Program-made: the position numbers and the translations under genes
Assembly (NCBI GenBank): GCA_963556145.1
Contig: OY744467.1
Location: 2,170,001-2,234,000, forward strand
Origin: Hygrocybe punicea
Taxonomy: Eukaryota; Basidiomycota; Agaricomycetes; Agaricales; Hygrophoraceae
DNA: 64,000 bases
Direction: 5' to 3'
Shown: positions 43,634 to 54,670 of the stretch, piece after piece
How the letters are laid out: the number at the start of each line of letters is the position of its first letter
Position numbering within the stretch: position 1 is the stretch's first letter
The notes under the pieces: generated by a model
The model's input: the letters and a program-made list of their open reading frames with translations, nothing else
The model's database searches: none
Told to the model about the DNA's origin: nothing

Positions 43634-46346
43634 ATGTCGAACTCAAAGATCCTCCATCGCGCCATCCGCATGTTGGCGAGATGGGCCGTCTGGTCGTTTT
43701 TCACGGAGATTCATATCATTGGCGGCGAGAATGTACCCAAGGATGGTCCGATCATCGTGTACGTTTTTGTTTCTCTCAATCTAGAGAATATTTCTTGCGG
43801 TTTGCGGTTTTTTTAAAAAAAAAACCATAACATACGCAATGGTCTCGTCTTCGTGGAGCACGAACAAGTTTTCCTTTGTTTTCCTTCTTCAGCTGGCTTA
43901 CTTGGTCGTGTGGATTCGCACAACAACGGCTGCTCATGCTAATGTATCATGTCCATACAGAACAGCAACCCATCACAATATGATGCTAGACCCAGCAGTC
44001 CTTTGTACGTCTCCTATTCCCTCTATCCCCAGGCCCACCAACTCCGCACCTCCATCATCCAGCCGTATCATTTCCCTACCAGAGGATACTCCACTACTGG
44101 AGCAAAGGTAAGCTCCCGCTCTACCTGTAATTCATTTTTGTCAACTTTTTTTTTTTGCCATGTCCACCCACCCCCAACCCCGCGGTGCGCGCGTACGAAA
44201 ACGAAAGCCTCCCTATTTTCGAACCCAGTGTTCAGCTACATCATGTACAGCTCTGGCAACATCCCTGTGGACCGCAAGAACAAGGACCGGCACCTCCTCT
44301 TCAAAGGGACATTTGAGGCGCTCTCGAAAGGCTTGGCCGTCGCGTTGTTCCCAGAGGGTACAAGCTACACCGAACCCCGCATCATGCAAGTCAAGGACGG
44401 TGCTGCGTGGGCTGCACTTGAGTATACAAAATGGATAGAGGACCATGCTGTCACGGCGAACCCCAACATCATGATCGTCCCTGCGGCCATCGTATACACG
44501 AACAAATCCAAGTACCGCAGCAATGTGATTATTATTATTATTATCGTTGTTGTTTGACACTTTGATGCATACGCATTGCGACAGGTCATCGTCGAGTAAG
44601 TATGCAGTAGAATACTGTTTTGATCGACGATTGGGAATTATCCTTATGCCTGTCTTTTTTATATAGGTTCGGTCAGCCCATTACGATGGAGTCGTATAAA
44701 GAACAGTTCCATTCTGGTGTTGAAGGCGCTCCACGTGCCGCTGTCAAGCGACTCACTCGTGCTATCAAGAATGAGTTGATCCAAACCACTATCAACGCCC
44801 CCGACTGGTAAGTCGCTCGAGTCCCGATTCCTTTATATATATTTCCTCCCCTAAATTTGCCATAGGGATACACTCTATGCTGCTCGAATGGCTCGAGACT
44901 TGATGTGGGAGGGAGATAAATCCAGTAATCTCGACGACTTTGTCATCATCTCGCAGACGTGAGAGCCTTTTATGCTTCTCAAATTCCTCACATACGTGGT
45001 TGCTGACATCCCATTCGCCCTGCTCGCTTTCTTTTTATTTTGTTCCAGCTTAGTAGATCTCTTCTCGACTCCAGACCCCACTCCCAATTTCTCTTTCGTC
45101 AAGCGACATCTCCTGGAGTACTACTCACTCCTCCAGTCAACACAGTTGACCAACTCCGTCCTATCAGCCCTGCCTCTGCCACGCACGCTGGATCCGAGCC
45201 ACCCGATACCTCTTCCGAGCCGCCTCCTAACGCTATTCATCCTCGTCCGCGATTCCATGTCGTCTCTAACCCGTCTCCCCTTCTTCCTCTTCCCACTCAT
45301 CGTGCATCTGCCCGTATACATCATATGTAGGATCGGCGCGCGATTGGTGGAAGACGAAGAGGAGACACAAGCGCAGAATAAAGTCGTTTTTGGTTTGCTG
45401 TTGCTCTTGATGATTTATCCTGCGGCGTTTTTCTTCTTGTGGGCATTGTTCATGTACACGCCTACGGGTGCGTTGTTGGCAGCGACCACCGTTTATCTGT
45501 TCGCCCTCTATCACAACCAAATGATCAACGGTCAGTTCTCTGATTCTGGTTCTACAAAATCATTTCAACCTTTTGTTGTTTTCAATATGTCATAGACCAT
45601 TATGAACGGTACGTACCAACCTTTTATTGACCTGTCACATATATCAAGCCTTTTTACCAACGCTTTCTCAATCGTCAAACTTACCATTATTTATTCATGT
45701 CAGTGCGAAGCGATTCGTCGCGACCTGGCGAGTGCTATTCGGCGTCTGGGCACCGAAACGCTGGGAACTATCTATGGCGGCGCTCTCACAATACAAGACC
45801 CCACTGACACCCAAGGAGAGTCCATGGATCGACCGACCCAAATCGATGTCCAACAAACTCGGACGGACTGCAGGAATACAGGAGCCTCCTGTCCAAACGC
45901 GGCCAACGCGGCGACCACCCTCGCGGCTCATCATGCGCCACGTGTTGCGGGCGCGGGCGGAGGCTGTGAGGGCCCTTGCGGGGTTTTTCGAGCAGCTTGA
46001 AAAGGAAGGAGGTGCGGGTACGCGAGTGCGGGCGTCTGTACATCTAGCGCGCACGTATGGTGGGTGGGTGGATGAGGACGACGCACAACAGGGGGGTCTT
46101 TCTCCTTCGGCTGGGGAGGGGGAGTGGCGGGATGCGGCAGAGCGCGAGGCTGGGCCGCAGGGATGGAGGTCGGCGGCTGAGGTGATTGGGTTTTTGAGGA
46201 AGCGGGGTGCGAAGATACCGACGCTTGAGGGAGGTATCGTGGGGGAGTGGGCGGCGCTGAGCAGCGAGGGCGAGGGGTCGCCGGTTGATGATAATGATGC
46301 CGGTGCGGAGAGGGATAACGGTGCGGTTTGGGTGTCTGGTACATGA
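43634..46346 (+). CDS. glycerol-3-phosphate / dihydroxyacetone-phosphate O-acyltransferase (SCT1/GPT2 type)
   Basis: ER-membrane enzyme catalysing the first acylation of glycerol-3-phosphate in phospholipid and triacylglycerol synthesis. The start at 43634 (MSNSKILHRAIRMLARWAVW) leads to FTEIHIIGGENVPKDGPIIV. The catalytic block ATHHNMMLDP (H-x4-D, about 43970-43995) sits on its own exon. The glycerol-phosphate-binding motif LFPEGTSYTEP is at about 44345-44380, and IVPAAIVYTNKSKYRS then VIVEFGQPI follow. The C-terminal half has hydrophobic segments LPFFLFPLIVHLPVYIICRI, VFGLLLLLMIYPAAFFFLWAL and GALLAATTVYLFALYHNQMI, then a long basic, disordered tail to 46346. About 690 aa, which fits fungal SCT1/GPT2, with nine or so introns. 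The last exon is strikingly GC-rich compared with the rest. Confidence 0.92.
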
Positions 46347-47421
46347 TGGTGATGATGGTGATGATGATGATGTCCATGTCTGTGTGCATGCGGCGTGTCA
46401 CAGTCTATTGTCAATGTATTGAGCTTTCATTCTTGGTGGTCTATGGCTCATCTCATATTTTTGGTATATTATTATTTGGAGACATATGCTTTGAATATAA
46501 ATTATGATTAACCAGCCTCAAGTTCCTTCAATCATTATCCAAACTGAACAAGTATTCAGGTATGTAAACCTACTGGATTTCTGGCTCCATCATCACGAAA
46601 TCATTTGGAAGCCGGTAGCAGGACCCCGGCTTGTCCCCAAAAATGTTAGATCCAATTTCCGCCAATTTCTGAAAAATATGTCTGGACAAAATTTTTGCTC
46701 TGGGGTCGTTTGATGTCCGGATGATGGATCTAGCATACTAAAAATGTCCCTAAAATTCCCAAAAATTCTCAAAAAAATCCTCTACTTTGCCTAAGGGTAT
46801 CTACACTATATCAGTCTATTGCCTCATCTTCCTTGCTTCGGCTGCACTTCTGGGACTCCTTGACATCCTTGGCCAACATTTTTTGGTACTTCTGTAATGT
46901 CCTGAAGAGAATGGCTTCTTTTTCTCCAAGTTCAATGTTGATGACTTGGTTGACAAGGGACATGTCTAAGCCTGCAGGAAGAGGTGAGGAGGTTGCGCGA
47001 GATGGTGGAGCATGTGCCCCCCCCACAGTACCACGACTAACGTTCACTTGGTCCCGAAATTTCTTTCACATCTTGACCACCACATTGATATCCACTCTGC
47101 ATGCAATTTCCTTGATGTTCCAAGTAAAGATGCTAGTCCGACTGTCTGGCCTTGGTTGGCTGCTAGAATGGTAACAGGATGGGATCCCAGGATTATCAGA
47201 AAATCTACCGATGGGTGCCACGTTGTATATTTCTTCAATTCTTACTTCTCAGCATAGGATGGGGGGCGTTCCGTGATCGATACATATATAGCGCAATGCG
47301 AATAACATAAATAAAAACCGAGAAAATGTGGACGAAACCGTATTGCAAAATTAAACACAAATGGTTTGGTTACTAAAATACCATGGATAATGTTGGTGAT
47401 AAGAAATGCGCAACTCTATAC
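46347..47421. other. convergent intergenic region with mobile-element-like remnant
   Basis: About 1.07 kb between the acyltransferase and adenylate cyclase stop codons. It starts with a (GAT/GGT)n microsatellite (46345-46375). The middle contains the degenerate coding fragment listed separately, and AT-rich sequence surrounds it. Confidence 0.4.
46811..47095 (-). pseudogene. fragment of an unknown, possibly transposon-derived, protein
   Basis: A minus-strand open stretch reads KKFRDQVNVSRGTVGGAHAP, then GLDMSLVNQVINIELGEKEA and ILFRTLQKYQKMLAKDVKES, ending SKEDEAID at 46811. It has the look of a C-terminal helical, coiled-coil-like segment of a larger protein. Upstream the frame is interrupted and I found no ATG or domain. 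Such orphan tails are common remnants of transposon proteins in mushroom genomes, but I cannot name the family. Confidence 0.35.
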
Positions 47422-50400
47422 CTATGTGGACCGTAGGATCGACAAAACTTGGTGCAGTGTCTGTTCATCGAGCCCCCCGTGACGTTGCAAAGCAGAAATG
47501 GCGAGATCAACTCCGTTCTTCTCTGGCAGAAGCTTCTGTGACATGGACGCGAGCGCATTTTCAATCCTGATCGACAACGAATCGAGGACCGCTAACAACT
47601 CCGCCTCAGTGGCACGGTCGCCCAGACTAGGTATGAGCAAGTTGGGGTCGCCATACATATACGCCAACTTTGGTCGATCAACGGATTCGGTATCGTCTTG
47701 CTGACTCTCTGCGATCGACTTCTGTGAACTCTTCTTGCGCTCGGGCAGTGGTCGGAAGATGCGCAAGGAGCTGAGGGCTTCGATCCGGAGGCAGAGACCT
47801 GCGAGGTCTCGGATTTGCTGCACATTGAACTGAACTCTGGATCCCAAGGCACTAGGTTCTGCCTCAGTCCCGTCCAAGTCCTGGCGTCCGATAAGTTCTG
47901 TTGGATAGACCAACGAGAGCATTTCTGGAACTTCCAACCCCTTCAGTTTGACTTCTCCAACAGCAACGACGGTGATCCCGAGACGGCGAATAGCATTGAT
48001 AGCTTGGAGAGACTGGCAATCAGAGTATTCTGTCCATGACTCGGTTTCGAAGATCCTGGCATTGATTTCGCGAATGACATCCGCGCTGCACATGATTTGT
48101 CCACCAGCGGCGCTCCCACTGATACGAGACGAACGATTGACCATGGATCCAAAGTAATCCATACGGTGAGTAATAGGATCTGGTTCACAGAGTGGGTTGC
48201 CGCAATGAACGCCCATGCGAACGGACAACCCTCGAGCGACAAGGGTGCCTCGCATATCAACAAGATCCCTGCCATCGTCACACTCTAATATCTCCAGTGG
48301 CCATGCTTCATGCAGAAGCTGGACTTGTACGCTAAGACACCACCACAGAGCAGAGAGAGTAGTCGGGAATGAGCACATGAATGCGTCACCTTCTGTCTTC
48401 ACCTCGTACCCTCCGCAGAGTCGCAATTGCCGACGAAGAAGATTATTGTGCAGTCGCATTGCTGATGGCATACCCGCATTCGCCTCCCAAAGATGTGTCG
48501 AGTTTCGAATATCTGTAAAGACCAAAGCAAGGTGTCCAGTCGGTGGTGGTACTTCGTCGTCCAACCGAGAAATGTTGCGATCAGAGATGTCGTCTTTGCG
48601 TCTGCGTACCTTGCCGAGACTTGAGTACATGTCTGGGTCAACAATGGAATCCAATGTTGGTTGACGGGTGTGGTTGTGGAAAAGATCGCCGACGCGGATA
48701 ACCATAATCGTTGTGCATTCTACGGTGCCATAGCTGATTGCGAAGTCGCGCAGCTTCTGAGCCGCGATCATCGGATCTGACTCGGAACGAGCAATGTCCA
48801 CTGCTGTCTGATAAGACACGTAGTCCCATAAACCGCGATTTCCAACGATTACGAATTCGTCCGATTCTGACAATGGCCAGGTGCGAATTTCTGGGCGAGG
48901 GTTGATAACAGGTAGTAGATGGTAGAAGCCAAACGATCGAGAAATGTCGATCTCGTCGTTGACTAACCCCTTCGGTGAAACCCATCCCTCAGCAGCACGA
49001 ATTCGGGCAATCTCGGTGCGATCGAATGGGTTATGCTCCATCGAAACAAGATGCGCAGACCCCTGCCGGGAGACTACTGCCAATGCATCGCCAGCGTTGG
49101 CAACATACAGCGTTTTGTCAACTAGGTATAGAACAATGCCAGAGGCGCCGCAACGAAGATAGGACTCCTCTTGACCGAGCATCTTACCGGCCATCGATCC
49201 GCTCACTTGAGACAACTTGCGATTTGAACACGACGAAGAATAGAGTTCATCATGGAGAAGCTTGTTAAGCTTGAGGAATGAACGACGGAGGGCATCAGGA
49301 ATGCCTTCGTTCTTGTTTCGGTCCAAGGCAGCGAGGTGTGTCGAGAAGACGGACAAAAAATGATCATGCAGGTACTTAGTTAGGGCGTTGTGTCCTGCAA
49401 ATGGCTGGGAACGTCCGAAGATAGCAAAAACTGCTTCGTCCTTTCTCTCCAAAAACTCTGGCTGTACGAGATCCAACATTTTGAGACTGTCGTCCTTGCC
49501 CAAGTTATCCGCGATTCCGTAAGCCATCTTGTTGACAACCGAAACCGAAGTTCTTACGCGCCGATCCTCGTTTTCGTCAGGAATATTGGGTGCAAAAGTT
49601 GTAGTTACATCCATGAGACCCAAAACACGCAGCTGGGTAAGCCTCGAGAAGTCGGCGAGAACCTTCCGATTGTTTTGTTCACGGTCTGTCTGAGTTTTGT
49701 GACTCACACTGTCTGGCTTGATCTCCAGCCTCTTGTTGCCAGAGAAATTGAGGTACTTGAGATTCGGATTGAAATTCCTGAATAATGGCGGAAACGATCA
49801 GGAGGACGAATTCGCCATCAAGGCGTATAAACCCACCAATTCCAATCAAACTCCCAATTATTGATGTTGTACTTCAGAATGTTGCTGCTCACATCCAAGA
49901 CTGTAAGACTCTGGACTTTTCCGAGCTCATGTGGTAGCGTTTGCAGTCGGTTGCCATTCAAAAAGAGGAACGAAAGCTTCTTGAGCCGATGCAAATCCTC
50001 CGTCGGGATATTCGACAACTTGTTTCCGCTGAGATAAACTTCTTCCAGCTTCAACATATTCTTGAAGAAAGATGACGGCATAACTTGGATGTCGTTGAAG
50101 GATAGATTGAGGACCCGAAGTCCCTTCAATATCATGAGCGGATGAAGATATTCATCTGTCACTCGATTCTCCCCAAGATAGAGCCGGTCGAGTGAGTTTG
50201 CTAATGGAGGTAACATACGTTCTACGCCAATCGATCCTGTGCCCGAGGATTTTCTTCCCAGGTCCGGCCCAAGTACTGACGAGGAGTCTGCGCTTGACAC
50301 CTGAGCAGCCATGTTAACAAGCGGGGGGTCAGGCCAGATCCGAAGAAGGTTGGAGGTGACATTGATTTGGGTCAGAGACGCACAGTTCCATAAGCCTACC

Positions 50401-53089
50401 GGAAGCTCCGAGAGACTGTTATTGTGCACGTCCAGAGACTGGAGTTTCTGAAGGCGCCCGATACTTGCAGGGAGGGCATCTAGTTGATTGTCAGAACATG
50501 AAAAATGAACCAATCGGCTGAGTTCGCCAATGGAATCGGGAATGAAGCGGAAGGAATTATGGTCTAGGTTGAGAGACTGAAGGGACGATAATTGGGCGAG
50601 TGCAAGGTTATCGAGGAAAGACAATTTCGCGTGAGAGATGTCAAGGGAAGTGAGGGCATATGAATTACTTCCGGAGAAGCCAGGAATAAGCGTAAGTTGC
50701 GTGATATCGTTATGAGATGCATCGAGGGTCGTTAAACGTGGTCCCAGAGACAGATCGAGCGCATGCACGGCATTGTGATCTGCGCAAACCTTTTCCAAAT
50801 TCGGCAGCATGCTCACCACCGTGAGGTCAGTGATTTGATTCCGCCTGCAGTCGAGTATGCGGAGATTGACAAGATGGATGCACTCATCCGGTAACCTTGA
50901 GACCTGGTTACCAACAATGATGAACTTCTCCAACGCCTTGAGCTGACCGATATTTTCTGGCAGCTCCGAAATCGCGTTGAATGATATATCAAGGTCGAGG
51001 AGACCCTGCATTTCGGTGACCACGGGAGGAAGTTTCCGGAGTTTGTTGTTGGAGATGTTGAGGTACCTGAGCGCGCGTAGGCGGGGAAAATACCACGGAA
51101 GCTTTTCCATGCGGTTATTTTGCAGGCTCAGGTAAGTCAGTTCCGGGATCCAATCCAAACCTGCCTCGTCAAGGTCGACAATCCTGTTGCACGAAAGGTC
51201 TAGTCGTTGAAGGGTGATACTGTGGCGGACGCTCTGCGGGACCTTCTTCATTGCCATATTTGACAACCGTAACTCTCGAAGCGTTGTGCACGATTGTATG
51301 AAATCAAGCGGAATTTCGAGGATGGGATTCCGAGAGAGGTTTAATGTGACGATGCTGTCGGCATTTGTATGGAGGGCAACTGGCACCGTTCGCAAGCTGC
51401 GTCCCCTGAGGTCAACATGTTCAAAGTTGTCCAATGATAGTTCCTCCTCCTTCAGGAAAAAGTGAGTCAGCCGAACTTTGAAAGAGATGAATGGGAACGT
51501 ACTGCTGGTCCCAATAACTGACTTTTATATACGAACTTGAGGAGAAAGGAAAGATCGCCTGCTCCGAGGGTTTCAAGGCCATCTATGTTATTGTAGCCGC
51601 ATTGTTCCAACCTTCTCCGAACGATGTCCGCCGGCCTCTCCGTCTGTGCCAAAATTCGTTCTAATAAAATGTGAGGGTACGTAGAGGACAGGCACAACGA
51701 CGGCACTTACCCCGCCCCCTCTCCTTTAAGTAAAGCCTGTGGGTTTCCCGTTCTGTGTCAAGTAGCAACTTCTGATTCAGCACTGGCGTCAACTCTGCAA
51801 CAGTAACCGTAAGCCCGATAGATGCGACGTGAAACGACGTGTTGGCGCGATATATTCGAATTTTGTACGAGTGGTATCCCACTGGTGGCTTGGAAGGCTT
51901 TATGATAGTTCGCCTGCGGCCTTTGCGTCTCTGGGAACCAAGGATCATGCTCGAGGGTCTTCCTCCAGCAATACTACTATCTGAACTTGAATACCCTGGC
52001 TCGTCAGGATTTTCACCCTCTCGTTCCACAGACCAGCTCTCCGGTGCAGTCCAAGACGCCCCTTCGGGTGGTTGCGTAGGCACAGCTGAGGGAATAGGTA
52101 TTGTCTTTGGAGAGACCTTCCGCTGATCAAGTACCAAGCATTGTCGCTTTGGCGCGGCCGGAGAAGGAAGGAACGGGAACGGATTACTAAAAATAGAGCT
52201 TGTGGGGGAGGCAGGGAAACCGCCATCGGAATGGCTGAAGCTCGACTGATAACCCTCAAAACCGCACCCGGGAGTAACAGCGTCTTGTATGCCGGGTAAC
52301 ATGGTAAGACTAACGATTCCATTCATGTCATCAATATTGGTATCGAGTTTGATTTCTGGTTCGATCGGTTGGTCTTTCGGGGGAAGCGGAGGAGGCCTGG
52401 TAGTGAACTTCTTCTTGCTTCTGCCCTTTTCTTTCTTGTTGGGGAGAATTGGGGAAGGGGGCCCAGAGTTAGGGAAGAAGGGTAGAATACCAGAGGCATA
52501 TGGAGACCCGATTTGAGTATTGACCAGATCCGCACCGAGTCGTTCCGAGTCGGCACGAATTCGAGGTTTACTGCGAGACCTCTTGAGGAGATTCGAAAAC
52601 ATGGAGGACCTGGATTTGCGCAATTCGTGCTGGGGCTGCAGTGGATCACTGTGGGTTGAGTTGCTCGACTCGGCAATACTCTGCGCCTCGCTGGGTCGGC
52701 CGTTCCGAGGAGAAAGGAGGCTTACTGCACTTGTGATCGCAAATGAGGAAAACGAGGCCTTGCGGCGGAGTCCGATTCCAAACGAGCGCTGGGACTTTAA
52801 GGGTGGAGTGGGAGGCTAGAAAAGAAGGTGAACAAAACAACGCATTGCAGTTGCGGGCAAAGCACCACGGTACTGGGGCTGTACTAGCCGCCAATAGTAC
52901 CGCAGGTGGGGTTCAGCAGGGACTTACAGGGTCATCGTCCGTTGCAAGCCATGGCGCGATCACGACGCCGTCCTCGTTTGCGACATGAGCCTGAGGCAGT
53001 GTCACCCGGGGGTCCATAGCAAGAGCATCCCTGACAGAGTCGAGGGAATATCCCTGGGAAGACATGGAATTCCACGCAGCGTCGTTCAT
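47422..53089 (-). CDS. adenylate cyclase (fungal CYR1/CAC1 type)
   Basis: Peripheral membrane enzyme making cAMP from ATP; it receives Ras and G-protein signals for nutrient sensing, morphogenesis and mating. The start is taken at 53089 (MNDAAWNSMSSQGYSLDSV); 53065 is an alternative. The order is typical: a disordered N-terminus (to about 51920), a Ras-association domain (HSYKIRIYRANTSFHVASIG ... ADIVRRRLEQCGY, about 51550-51900), a long series of leucine-rich repeats (51430-49820, about 20 repeats), a PP2C-like domain (SGIVLYLVDKTLYVANAGD, about 49180-48680) and the class III cyclase domain LALVFTDIRNSTHLWEANAG ... VKTEGDAFMCSFPTTLSALW (48530-48000), which keeps both metal Asp residues. A helical C-terminal tail ends at 47422. 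About 1,800 aa. In the PP2C-like part several metal-binding residues are replaced, so it is probably a scaffold. Confidence 0.95.
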
Positions 53090-54670
53090 CGTCGTCCCGG
53101 GCTTGCAATAAAATAATCTGAGGACCGGATGAAAGAAATGCAATGGGCCTCATCCGAGTCGTTCCAAATTAGTATATAGTGCTGCTATCCGCACGCCGAA
53201 ATTCCCACACGCTCTGGCACTGGCACTAACCCATCCTGAGCCTGCTCAAGGTCCTGAGCTGTCTTGATATATTTCAGTCCTGCGTCGCTGGCGGTAAGTA
53301 ACTCCGCAAACCCATCTGGTTAGAGTCTAACGAGGCAGGTTCGTTGCAGCCTTGCAGGTCCGCTAATAAGAACTTGCACGTTGTCTGACATCCTGGCGCC
53401 GTGAATTCAGCCAACGAGCCCGAGATTACACCGAATTTCAAGCTCACGACCACTGGCAGTGGGAAGATAACCATGGTGATCGTCCACTCTACACAACCCA
53501 GGGACATTTACTTCAACATCATACGGTACAACTTTTTGATCGCCTCAAAGGCTCACCTTGATGCCTTTGATTTACTGGAAGCGTTCTGAACACATGCAAA
53601 GGCGAGAAATGCTCATTTGTCGGATCGTTGCATGTGTGTACTATTCCATATCATGATGGTTATGTTCACTGACGAATTTCCCCATGTAGAGCTGTGGGGC
53701 TCCACACGGATCCATCCATTCTGACAAGAATTTGACACATTCCGTTGGGCCGTGATGAACAACGGCTCAATAAGTGTCCTACTACCTTGTTAATCCGACT
53801 TTCTATGACGACTAATGGATTGCCTCTTTGCATAGATATCTGTGATTGAGATATGGAACACTAGCAAACGTTGTATTTTCGACAGAATGGTGGATGTATT
53901 CAACTTTACTTTGAATGCCGAATGATCACCGTGACATAAGAACTCTCCTCGACTCATGCTATCCACATGAAGGCTGCGGTGAGCCTCTACCGTCTATCTG
54001 CGCAACAAGGTTGACCGTCGTTCTACGTATCCGCCCTGTGTCTCAACGAGGGGCGAACTACGCAAGGACGTGCATGACTCTCAGCATCACCAGTGCCAGG
54101 AACCTTTCAAGTGAAACTAACCTTTGACATCGGTCAACCCCGACGACTTGTGGCTCTTGCTACCTACGACGGATGTTCACCGTACGAAGTTGTAAGGCTC
54201 AGGTAAACCCACAACTGCAATATATTTCCAAGTCTATATAAATTACTGTATAAACATACGAGGCTGACCGGGTTACAAGAACGTTGAGTCCTACTTATCT
54301 GTGAGACTCTAAATTGCTTTGCATTGCACGTCGGCTCATTTAAGACTTCTACGGCGCTGCGGGTCAGCGCTGTGACTAAACATGGTCTGTGCGATGCCAA
54401 GCTTAGGCAGTGTTCGGTCTCTTGCCACCAGAAAAAGTCCAGTTCCAGTTGCTCAAACACTTCTACCGTCGAGCTCGAAGGTGATAGAGCTTGCGAGGAA
54501 ACAGTCAACGGCGACAAGTCAGTAAACAGAAACCATAACTTGAATATTTTATGTTCTGCCAAGACCTTCCCACACATCGCCACACTGAACGTAGCCGAGC
54601 CTCGGTGCAACCGGTGACACTAAACATATTATAATTACCATATCTTCCTCATTTTGGAACGCAACAACCA
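53090..54670. other. divergent intergenic region, adenylate cyclase / NIPA transporter
   Basis: About 1.58 kb holding both promoters. A 62-codon plus-strand frame at 53401-53589 (MNSANEPEITPNFKLTTTGS, then GKITMVIVHSTQPRD) has protein-like composition but no family match that I recognise. It follows a possible intron (GTAAGT near 53292, TTGCAG near 53350), so a small gene is possible. The remainder has no coherent coding. Confidence 0.4.
53401..53589 (+). CDS. possible small hypothetical protein or exon
   Basis: A 62-codon frame with ATG start and protein-like, hydrophobic-alternating composition (KITMVIVHST, DIYFNIIRYNFLIASKA). It may be the last exon of a small gene beginning near 53230. 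No motif, signal peptide or homologue is evident to me; it could be noncoding. Confidence 0.2.
   Translation: MNSANEPEITPNFKLTTTGSGKITMVIVHSTQPRDIYFNIIRYNFLIASKAHLDAFDLLEAF

Noticed and set aside
45695..46414. Long minus-strand frame opposite the acyltransferase tail
   Set aside because: It is the antisense shadow of a GC-rich exon, with His, Pro and Ser runs produced by the complementary codons.
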